Shown here piece by piece: positions 1 to 7,900 of a DNA stretch of 15,011 nt (position 1 is its first letter; every line of letters begins with the position of its first letter). The notes under the pieces are model-generated. The model was not told the DNA's origin. It saw only the letters and a list, made by a program, of their open reading frames with translations, and ran no database searches. This DNA comes from Entophlyctis helioformis (Eukaryota > Chytridiomycota > Chytridiomycetes > Chytridiales > Chytriomycetaceae): the NCBI GenBank assembly GCA_025526915.1, contig JAHLKH010000397.1, forward strand, positions 1-15,011, in the 5' to 3' direction. The position numbers were made by a program, and so were the translations under genes.

Positions 1-1152
1 AGACTCCAGCTGCTGGATGGTATCTGATCGCGGCACTGTCCTCTGTCCACCTTGTTTGGATGCCATCCGCGTATTGGCAGTTGAGTGGGGTTGTCCGACA
101 GCGGTGGCTGGTGCAACTGTGGTGGACATGGAAGAGGGATCCCCTACGAGCGTTGCTGTGCTCCCTGCCTTTGACGCTACGAGTGCGGCCGACGATGCCG
201 ACTTGGACACGGAAGCCGATGCACTCAGTGACGATGGCAGCGATAGGTTGGCAGCAGATGACGATGCAGTCAAGAGTGACATTGACGAGGATGGGCTGGA
301 CGATGTGAACACAGCAGTGGCAGTCGCAACGGCAGCCGCAGTGTTGGCCACCACAGCAGCCGCGACCTCTGCGTCCATCTTGTCATGATCGCTGCCCATG
401 TGCCCATGTGTACTGCGGCTCCCGCCACTCGCATCTTTGGCCCCGCCGATGCCTGCCGAGAGGAGAGAATGCGTGCTTGGCGAGTAGGCCGGATGCTGTT
501 TCATGAGCAGCGCCATGTTGGTGGTCGTCATTGCAGCCGACAATCGCGCCTTGTCTGCAACTGATGCCATGGACATTGAAGCCGCTAGTCCTCCCGCCGA
601 GTCATTCAGCCCAGACGCACTCTGCGCTGCATTCGACACGCCGCCGCCCATCCCACTCAACGCAACCGTCGCAGCCGAGATGGTGCCGGGCTGGACGGCC
701 ATGCCAGATCCAGCTGACCCGTTAGAGTGGCTGACCGGCTGCCGGCCGTCAGGTTTGGGCATAAACCGCTTGGCGACAATCGGCAAGTTGCGGCGCTTGA
801 AGGGCTTGACAAACGGCGCTGCTTCCCGATCGCCCGTGTTGCCGCCCTGCGGGTCGGTGAAGGTTGCTGAAGTGAGCGGCACGGTGTTGCCGTCTTTGGT
901 CAGGATGCCAATCTTGGTGCCGATCTGAAAGCCGCCGCCACGGCCACCACCGCAACAGTCCAGAATGCGCGTCAGCACCGTTTGTTTCGTGGCTGCCTCC
1001 TGCCCAGCTACTGGCGGGCAGGCATTCAACAAAGACAGAGACAAGCAGACATATCCATGCAATGGCAGAAAGGGTTCGCTCTACCTTGGCCAGAAAGGCA
1101 TCGTGGCAGCCGTTGCCTCAAAGACTGTCTTGTGTGTCGAAGGCGTGGACAT
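1..1152 (-). CDS. Unrecognised protein with long Ser/Ala/Thr-rich tail, 3' part only
   Basis: The minus-strand frame is open without a stop from 1083 down to base 1, over 330 codons, so this is very likely a coding exon whose stop lies beyond the left edge. A good intron is 1084-1000 (donor GTAGAG after AAG, acceptor GGGCAG, 85 nt), so the long exon begins at 999. Its first ~85 residues look ordered: they include TVLTRILDCC, a Gly-rich stretch GGGRGGG, FQIGTKIGILTKDG and a basic patch KPFKRRNLPIVAKRF. After that the protein is low-complexity, rich in Ser, Ala, Thr, Gly and Met, probably disordered. The 5' exon is uncertain. The ATG at 1152-1150 opens a frame (MSTPSTHKTVFEATAAT) that does not join in phase to the exon, whereas the next frame (DAFLAK) does; a one-base slip near 1100 would join them. 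I do not recognise the family. It is transcribed in tandem behind CDC20. Confidence 0.55.
1000..1084 (-). other. Predicted spliceosomal intron in the unrecognised gene
   Basis: On the minus strand the donor GTAGAG follows AAG at 1085, and the acceptor GGGCAG precedes GAG at 999. The 85-nt length matches the other introns in the window. The reading frame across it is phase 0 if the upstream frame ending DAFLAK is used. Confidence 0.5.
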
Positions 1153-1460
1153 GAGATGCCGCGCGACTGTGATTCGCGCTCTCGAAGCGGCGCAGATACA
1201 CGAGTGCTGTTGTTTGCCGATACTGGCTGCGAGTGGCTGGCCAAGCCCGAGACCGACAGTGGCAGTGGGGGTATCAACCGAGAATGGCCGTCACAGGCTG
1301 GTCGCCGCTCGAGTCCTGTGCTGCTCCTGCTTTGCTTTCTGTGCAGCTCGCGACCGACAAACGACAGCTGCAAGGCTGGCAAGACTGCAACGAACGCGGC
1401 AAGATATCTTGTGCGAGATGACGTCAATACATCCCTCTTTCATTCGATACTCTGCTTCCT
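1153..1460. other. Intergenic stretch between CDC20 stop and the unrecognised gene
   Basis: About 308 bases separate the CDC20 stop codon from the candidate start of the next minus-strand gene. It must hold the CDC20 3' UTR and the next promoter. I see no convincing TATA box, AATAAA signal or conserved reading frame. A further 5' exon of the unrecognised gene could lie here, since its 5' end is unresolved. Confidence 0.4.
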
Positions 1461-3803
1461 CTAACGGATCGTCATGCGAGAATAGGCCTTGGTTAGCACA
1501 TCGTCCATGGCATGGCCGTCAGACCCAGACGGTCCAAGACCAGATTTGGGCAAGCCGCCGGGGACGCCGCCGGGACCCGCGCTGCCGCCCTTGCCCTTGG
1601 GTGCCTCGAACACTTTCCAGAACTTGAGGCTTTCGTCGCTGGCGCTCGACGCAACCATCTGGCCATCGGGGCTCAGCGTCGTGTGCAGCACGCGCGACTC
1701 ATGGCCGGCCAGATCGGCAATCTTGGTCAGCGACGGGTATCCCCAAATGGACAGCTGGTTGTTTGGGAAGCCGTGAGAGGTCAGAAACTCCTTGTACTGG
1801 CGCGACCAGATAATGGATGTGACTTGGGATCCCGTGTGGACCGACGACACCTTGCCGGACGTTGTCGTGTTCCAGAAGTGGACGGTCTGGTCCGATGAGC
1901 CGCCGCCTGTGGCAAGTAGGTTGAGTTGCCAGGGACACCATGCAATAGCCTTGCGCCATTGCATCAACACATGCGTCAGTCGGCAGTCGAGGGCAGCCCA
2001 GAGCAGTCCAAGGCAGTCGAGGGCAGTCATGAAACGGCTATCCATGTTCAGCAACGTCTCACCTTGACAGCTGCCATATGGTCCGACTTTGTGATCCTCG
2101 TGTCGTTGATCGCACATCCCAGATGTTGACCAGGTTGTCATTGCCGCCACTGGCAAGCATCTGGCCATCGGGCCGCCACTCGAGACCACACACTTCAGAC
2201 GAGTGGCCAAGCAGCTCGGCGACCTTGTGGTTGGCCACGCGGACGTCATGATGCCAGATGCTGCCGTCACGAGCACCCGCCGACAGAATGTGCTTGTCCC
2301 CACGATAACACACCAACACGGCTGTTCCGCCCACGCATGGTGCGAACCTTGGACGACGAGTCCACGTCCAGATCTGCGCATCGCCCGCGCTGGTGGCCAC
2401 TGCCAGATGCGATCCGTCCAGAGTGAACTCGACCGACGAGATGTAGTCGTCTTCGCCGTCTGGCAGAACTCTGTACGTTGCCCGTGTCGGCATTCCAAAT
2501 GTAGACAGTGCGGTCGAGAGCGACGGCGAGCTGGTTCTTGGACGACCAGTCGAGCAGGTTGAGGTAAAAGTCGTCCACCAAGCCTGGCGCATCAAGCACC
2601 TTTTCGGGGCACGTTGGGATGCGGCGCTTGGCAACGCGGTGGTTGGGCTGCCGAAGAGGACGCTGCCATGTTGCGCGCATGTCCGTCCTGTCTGCTTGCG
2701 GCGGCTCGAGGCTGAATGTGAGGATGCGCTGATCGAGAGCAACGCCGCACGACTTGGCAAGCTGCTCCTGGTATGCCATGGTTTCGGGATCGAGCGACTG
2801 GGGTCGTTCGATGGTGTCTTTGAGGCTGCTAAAGTGGGATGCTGCCATGTCCATCGTCTGGCGGTTTGGAATGAATCGGTCGTACTGGCGGGACGCGTCC
2901 AAGCAACCCAGATGGTCAGCAGCATACAGACAGCGGACAGACGTGTGCACAGTCAAGGGAACAAGAGGGCCACAAGACTCACCGTGGTCACCTTGGCCTT
3001 GGAGCGCCTCATGCCAGGGCTGATGACAACAGCGCCGATGCCATGGTGCTGGACAGTCTGCTGCTTGAGACGTGGAAGCAGGCCGCTGCCTACGCCGGGT
3101 CCAGCGAGTCCGTTGATGTCCGCTTTTGCAACCAAGCCAGCGAGCAGCTTGGGCGAGTTTGCCTTGACGGGCGTGCACGCCGAATGGACGACCCGACCGA
3201 GAGTAACGCCGTTGGACAGCATCGCCGCCGTCTGCCTTGAGCTGAGTGCGAGGCTGGGCGAGCCCTGGCTGCTGCTGCTCCCGCTCCGCTCCCACCATGG
3301 GCGGCAGAGGCACTGCCGTGGACAAAGCCGCTGGCGCCAGTCGCGCTCGAGATGATCGTGCTCGCGCCGCGTTGGGGAGTGCGCAGCTGTGCGCCGGCCG
3401 TCCGAGAGGCAAACGGCCCGTAGGTGGTTGGGCTGCTGGTAAGCGGTGCGCCGGCCGAGGCAGCGAGAGAGCCGCTGGCTATGGAGGCCTCGAGCAGGCT
3501 GCTGAACGACGTCGACGACGCCAGCGACGACGAGCGCAGCGAGGTCTTGACGGGCGTCATGGCCAGCTGCTGGCTGCTGTTGCTGTTGTCACGCAGCTGC
3601 AGCTTGGACGGACTGCCTGCCGCTGAGCCATAGCCACTGCAGCTGGCGCTGTACAGCTGCCGCTGCTGGCCCGCAGGGGACGACAATGGCGACATGCGAT
3701 GCACGCTGGACTTGACGGCGTGGGCCTTGAGCCTGCGGCCGGCCCGAGGGCTCAGCAGCCGCGAGGTGTCGATGAGCGTGTCTGCACGGGGACTCGCGGT
3801 CAT
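1461..3803 (-). CDS. CDC20: Cdc20/Fizzy/Slp1, WD40 activator of the anaphase-promoting complex
   Basis: Cdc20 recruits substrates such as securin and cyclin B to APC/C and is the spindle-checkpoint target of Mad2. Exons are 3803-2983, 2884-2063 and 1949-1461 (phase-0 introns). The N-terminal ~270 residues are Ser/Ala-rich. Exon 2 opens with the C-box DRFIPNR (2881-2861), the APC/C-binding motif. RILTFSLEP (2728-2702) fits the Mad2-interacting pattern [KR][IV][LV]x5P. KVLDAPGLVDDFYLNLLDWS then starts the WD40 propeller, which includes GHSSEVCGLEWRPDG, GGNDNLVNIWD and AWCPWQLNLLATGGG. The protein ends in Ile-Arg, the IR tail that docks on APC3. No KEN box was seen. As assembled, the frame is broken at five places (see findings); allowing for them the product is about 710 residues, longer than usual because of the N-terminus. 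An in-frame ATG at 4019 is an alternative start. Cdc20 rather than Cdh1 is chosen from LDAPGLVDD and the Mad2 motif. Confidence 0.93.
1950..2062 (-). other. CDC20 intron 2
   Basis: A 113-nt phase-0 intron with donor GTGAGA after GTCAAG and acceptor GCAAG before GCTATTGC. Splicing joins HMAAVK to AIAWCPWQ, the expected sequence between two blades of the propeller. It contains two copies of ggcagtcgagggcag (plus strand 1982-1996 and 2012-2026), spaced 30 bases apart. Confidence 0.85.
2885..2982 (-). other. CDC20 intron 1
   Basis: A 98-nt phase-0 intron with donor GTGAGT and acceptor CCGCCAG. Splicing places the C-box tyrosine and DRFIPNR directly after the residues SKAKVTT of exon 1. Confidence 0.85.
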
Positions 3804-4070
3804 GGCGGGCTGTTGTGGGAGCACCCGAAAACCGCAGCGTGTCCGAACATGGCGGTTGAACGTGGATCGCGACGAGATGGTCGCCAGCAGAGCGATCTGA
3901 CAGGAGCCTGGTGGTGGATGTGCGCACGGCGTCTTGTAGTATCTTGCACTGTGCGTGCGTCTTGCCTGCGCTGTGCATCCACTGTGCAGCATGCGCTGTG
4001 CAGCATCGGCCATCGCCAAAGCAGTAAAATGTCAATCAATACAGACACAGGCGTGACAGTGCTAGCATAG

Positions 4071-4077
4071 TATATAA
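4071..4077. promoter_or_regulatory. TATA-like box in the CDC20/tRNA intergene
   Basis: The sequence tatataa lies 268 bases upstream of the chosen CDC20 ATG and about 52 bases upstream of the alternative in-frame ATG at 4019. Read on the minus strand it could place CDC20 transcription start near 4045, which would favour the 4019 start. Read on the plus strand it is a better TATA consensus and would point at the repeat region that follows. The direction cannot be decided from sequence alone. Confidence 0.4.
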
Positions 4078-4112
4078 TGGCCCTGCAGTCGAAAAATGTG
4101 AAACAGGTCGAG

Positions 4113-4144
4113 CTGCACTACTGGTCAGAGATGCACAAAGGGTT
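4113..4144. repeat. 32-bp direct repeat, copy 1
   Basis: The 32 bases from ctgcactactggtca to caaagggtt are identical to those at 4173-4204. The two copies start 60 bases apart, with a 28-base spacer that shows no similarity to the unit. The location is the intergene between the divergent CDC20 and tRNA/kinase genes. Confidence 0.9.
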
Positions 4145-4172
4145 TATTCCAATACACGTCAATGTCACGTAC

Positions 4173-4204
4173 CTGCACTACTGGTCAGAGATGCACAAAG
4201 GGTT
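4173..4204. repeat. 32-bp direct repeat, copy 2
   Basis: Second perfect copy of the unit at 4113-4144. Its 3' end overlaps by one base the 3' arm of the inverted repeat at 4204-4218, so this copy forms the 5' half of a predicted hairpin. Confidence 0.9.
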
Positions 4205-4218
4205 GACCAGAAGTGCAG
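4173..4218. repeat. Inverted repeat (hairpin) built on direct-repeat copy 2
   Basis: The arm ctgcactactggtca (4173-4187) pairs with tgaccagaagtgcag (4204-4218) at 14 of 15 positions around a 16-base loop. No T-run follows, so it does not look like an intrinsic terminator. It could be a protein-binding palindrome, a structured RNA, or a remnant of a repeat element. Confidence 0.7.
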
Positions 4219-4409
4219 GGCGGCGGCGCTTGCGTTTTATAGCCCATGTAGAGCCCCCAAACACGCGGTCATCTGTGTTGTGTCGCACCAGTAACTATGC
4301 CAAATATGGTAACTGAGACGCGACACTGCGTGACGGTGGCGTTGTCTGAGGTCTTGCGCCACCGCTGTGCTAGTCAGACGAGACGCGCAACAAATGCAAG
4401 AAGCGCCAA

Positions 4410-4481
4410 TCCTCGATGGTCCAGTGGTTAGGATTCCACGCTCTCACCGTGGCGGCCGGGGTTCGATTCCCCGTCGGGGAG
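4410..4481 (+). tRNA. tRNA-Glu(CUC): tRNA-Glu (anticodon CUC)
   Basis: This 72-base gene folds as a full cloverleaf. The acceptor arms TCCTCGA and TCGGGGA pair over seven positions with one G-U, followed by discriminator G. The anticodon stem CCACG/CGTGG encloses the loop CTCTCAC, giving anticodon CTC, which reads GAG, a codon used heavily in this GC-rich genome. The T arm is CGGGG-TTCGATT-CCCCG. There is no intron and CCA is not encoded, as expected for a nuclear eukaryotic gene. Internal Pol III promoters are an A box at 4417-4427 and a B box at 4460-4470. Confidence 0.97.
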
Positions 4482-4901
4482 CTTCTCTTTTGCACATCGC
4501 GGCTGTGGACCAGACAAGCCTACTTTTGCCATTGTCGCCAAGCACTCTCTTTTTTGTCCGTACAGGCATGCGTCCATGACAGCCATGGATCGATCGCCAA
4601 GGCGGCACTATGGATGCTCAAGACAGCCCAGCCTCATTCGCGATCTGGTCTTTGGCCCGCGACGCTCGGAAGGCGATCGGCTCCCGATGCTTGCTCGCAT
4701 AGGCGGCATGCACACGTCTTGGTGGACTGGGCGATCGCGCAGCGACAGACCTGCTGCCAGCGTCACTTGCAGCGTGCCGGCCAGAGCTCGGGGCGGCCAT
4801 TGGAACAACGAACGAGCGTGTTTCAAAGCGTTTTCAAGTTTTTCCAAACTCGCCCGCCAACACGCCGACACGCCAGCACCCGCAACCCGCCTGCAAGCGC
4901 C
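4482..4901. other. 5' region of the kinase gene downstream of the tRNA
   Basis: About 420 bases lie between the tRNA and the chosen kinase ATG. The kinase frame stays open upstream into the tRNA, but the upstream translation is Arg/His/Gln-rich without recognisable features, so I treat it as promoter and 5' UTR. No TATA box is evident. A longer N-terminus starting at an in-frame ATG further upstream (for example near 4611) cannot be excluded. Confidence 0.45.
4488..4491 (+). terminator. RNA polymerase III terminator (TTTT)
   Basis: A run of four T residues starts seven bases after the last base of tRNA-Glu, the usual place and minimal length for Pol III termination. Confidence 0.75.
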
Positions 4902-7900
4902 ATGCCCAACTCACAACCGCAGCAGCAGCAGCCGCAGCAGCCGCAGCATCCCGCCGCGATGCAGGCGACCGATGACACGGCATCGGCGTCGCCCGGGCGG
5001 AGACGGTCCATTGCCGAGCGTGCCACGGCGGCGCTCGAGGCGCGCTTCCCCACGGCTGCCGGCAGCCTCGCCCGCCGTATCTCTTCCAAGACGAGCTCGT
5101 CCATGTCGCTGCATGGCGCCGGTGGAGCCCCGCAGCAGCGTCAGGGCCAGCAGGGCCAGCAGCAGGGGCACGGGCAGGGCACGGCCTTCTCTCCGCAGCA
5201 TGTGTCGGGCGGTGCCAGCTCGCTCACGACCAGCAGCATGCCCAATATCTACACGGCGGCGGGCTGGACGGCTGCGAATGGCCCGCTCGGCTCCACGGCG
5301 TCCATCAGCGAAGAGGCGAGCTTCTCCATGGGCCCCGAGGACTACACCCTCGGCCAGGTCATTGGTGCGTACCTGCTGCATTGGCACCCTGCCGTCGATG
5401 CGTGCGCCAATCGGCCTGCCGTGCGGCCGCTGCCTCTGTTGCCGGACAGCAGCGGCCTGCTGCCACCGCCTGCCACCGTCTGGCCCCTCCTGCCACCTCC
5501 TGCCATCAGCCTGCATCGGCCGGCCTGCTGCTCAAAGCCGCCGAATCACGCTGATGCACACCTGCCATCGTGCGTCATCGCCCGATCGTCTGGGGCCGGC
5601 ACTGACTCTGCCATGCTTTCCTGCCGCTCGATGCTGCGTATCATCCGTCTGCGTGCTGGTCTGGGTCTTGCCTCCGCCCGCTCCATTTGGACCCTTACTC
5701 TTGGCCTTCATGCCCGCTTACGTTGCACACGGATCCCGGCTCTTGGCGCCACCATCTCTGCGCGAACCATTTGCGCGGCCACTCTTACTTGACAACGAAT
5801 GCGCCAACGACTATTTTGCTCGCCAGGCCAGGGCTCGTCAGCCACTGTCTATACGGCCGTGTACAAGCCCTTACAGAAGCAAGTCAGCATCAAGGTCATT
5901 GATCTGGACCTCTTTGAACGAAACCAGATCGACGAGCTGCGGGTAACTCTTCTGGCTTGCCTTGGCCAAGCAGTGCCCGGTTTGCTAATGCCTGCTGTCG
6001 CACGCCTAGCGCGAGATCCAGATCATGTCTCTGTCCAAACACGTCAACCTGCTGCCAGTCTACGGCTCGTTTGTGAATGGCTCCAAGCTCTTCATTGTCA
6101 CGCCGTTCCTGGCTGGTGGATCCTGCCTTGACATCATGAAGACGTCGTTCAAGGACGGCTTTGACGAGCACTCGATTGCAGTCATCCTCAAGCAGGCCCT
6201 CCAAGGCCTGGATTACCTCCACAAGAACGGCCTCATCCACCGCGACGTCAAGGCAGGCAACCTGCTTCTTGACAAGGACGGTCTTGTCCAGCTGGCCGAT
6301 TTTGGCGTCAGCTCGTCCCTCATGGACTCTGGCGATCGTCGCGGACTGCGGAAGACGTTCGTTGGCACGCCGTGCTGGATGGCGCCAGAGGTCATGGAGC
6401 AGTCTGGATACGACTACAAGGCCGACATTTGGAGCTTTGGCATCACCGCGATCGAGCTTGCCTATGGCCATGCCCCTTACGCCAAGTTTCCGCCGCTCAA
6501 GGTGCTCATGCTGACGCTGCAGAATGAGCCGCCGACGCTCGATCGCGATATCACCAAGAACAAGTACTCCAAAGCGTTCAAGGAGATGATCGACAGCTGT
6601 CTCAAGAAAGATCCTGCCAAGCGGCCCACCGCAGAGAAGCTCTTGCAGCACGCGTTCTTCAAGTCTGTCAAGAAGAACAGCTATCTTGAGACCAGCATCT
6701 GTGCAAGCATGGTGCCCATCACGCAGCGCCAGCACTTACACAGTATGTCTTGCAGGCGTGTGGCTGGTTGACTGGCGTGCGCTGACATTTTACTGTTTTC
6801 CAACAACAGAAATGCCCGCCTTGCAAAGCAACGCACCGGCCGAGACGACGCACGAGTGGGACTTTGACGATGAGTCCTCGGAGCAGTCTGTCCCTGCAGT
6901 GACGGCATCTCTGCCCGTGGAGGGTTCTGACGCCGCTCCAGTGGCGGCACCTGCGCCAGTGCCTCGTGGTAAGGATCTGGCGGTTGCGGCCAGACCTTCC
7001 AGCGTGTCGTTTGCCGACGCACCCGTGATCAGTCTCTCGACCTCTGAGGAAGGTGCTCAACAGCCGCAAGCCCGGAAGAGCCGCTTTGTGATTGACGGAA
7101 GATCGGGATCCACACACTCACAGAGCGATGCGACACCGGCATCCACGCCGCCGGACCATCCGGCCACGGCCAATACATCCCAGCCTGGATCGGGCTCGCT
7201 TGCACTACCTGCCAGTTCGGCTCTCAGCAGCGTTGCGAACGCACAGTCGTATGCTTCACCAACAGCATCAATTGCAACCATCCAGGCCGGCGAAGTCAAG
7301 AAAGGCCGCTTCAGCATCCTGGAGTCGGGTGCAACGTCCTCAACGTCGTCAGCACCTACACCAGCAGCACCCCAGCCTCCCGCACAGCAGCCTTCTGATG
7401 CATCCTCAATCACGCAGATCCCAATGACGCAGTCACCCTCTGTCACCTCCAATGCCAGCTCAAGTCCTGGCGAGGGCCAGGTGCCCACATGTACGTTCCA
7501 GAGTAACCAGTTGCTCGCATGCAGCCTTGCGCTAACGCATCCGGCATTGTGCTTGATCCAGTGGAACGCAAGTCGGGCCGGTTTGCCATCCAAACGACCA
7601 TCGCCGGTGCATCTGCAACGGCGAATGCAAATTCCAACCAGCCAGGAGTCCAGCTCCAGCAGCAATCATCGCAGCAGTCTTTGCTTTCTCAGCAGCAGCA
7701 GCAGCCAGCGCGTCTCCAGCACCAGTCATCCACCGGATCGGCATCGTCAGGCAACGAGCCTGCCAAGTTGACGCGCAAATTCACCGTGTCTTCGGAATCA
7801 AGCAGTCCTTCTTCGCCCGTCGCCTCGGGCACATCTGCTCTTGGATCACTGCCCGTTCCGTCCGGGGCTGGCGCGTCTTCAGCAGCAGCAGCAGGTTTGT

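Larger units (their letters stand above)
3804..4409. other. Divergent intergenic region between CDC20 and tRNA-Glu
   Basis: About 606 bases without a supported protein gene. It holds the TATA-like box, the direct repeats and hairpin listed separately, and further T/A-rich patches (ttttata near 4235). An in-frame extension of CDC20 exon 1 up to an ATG at 4019 is open but reads as Cys/His/Arg-rich sequence unlike a conserved N-terminus. A 79-codon plus-strand reading frame (4077-4316) covers both repeats; it is not called as a gene. Confidence 0.6.

Noticed and set aside
2096..2468. Programmed ribosomal frameshifting in CDC20
   Set aside because: Four separate shifts in both directions without slippery heptamers or a conserved precedent would be needed.
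2059..2500. Very short introns as the cause of the CDC20 frame changes
   Set aside because: The joined conserved residues are adjacent or within a few bases, leaving no room for GT-AG introns; the shortest supported intron in the window is 67 nt.
1461..3803. CDC20 as a decayed pseudogene
   Set aside because: There are no in-frame stops within the conserved segments, splice sites and all short motifs are intact, and two slips compensate each other. Indel-only damage at homopolymers is better explained by sequence error; the other genes show the same kind.
4019..4019. ATG at 4019 as the CDC20 start
   Set aside because: It is in frame and near the TATA-like box, so it stays possible, but the added 72 residues are Cys/His/Arg-rich and do not look like a conserved N-terminus; the ATG at 3803 was preferred.
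4113..4204. CRISPR-like repeat pair
   Set aside because: There are only two copies, one spacer and no cas genes, in a eukaryotic intron-bearing context.
4576..5946. 456-codon plus-strand frame with Arg/Pro/Ser-rich product
   Set aside because: It is a shadow of kinase exon 1 and its intron in another frame; the exon 1 frame continues by splicing into the kinase motifs, this one does not.
5896..6735. 279-codon minus-strand open frame opposite the kinase domain
   Set aside because: It is the antisense of conserved kinase exons; codon bias in GC-rich coding DNA keeps the opposite frame open, and the product matches nothing.
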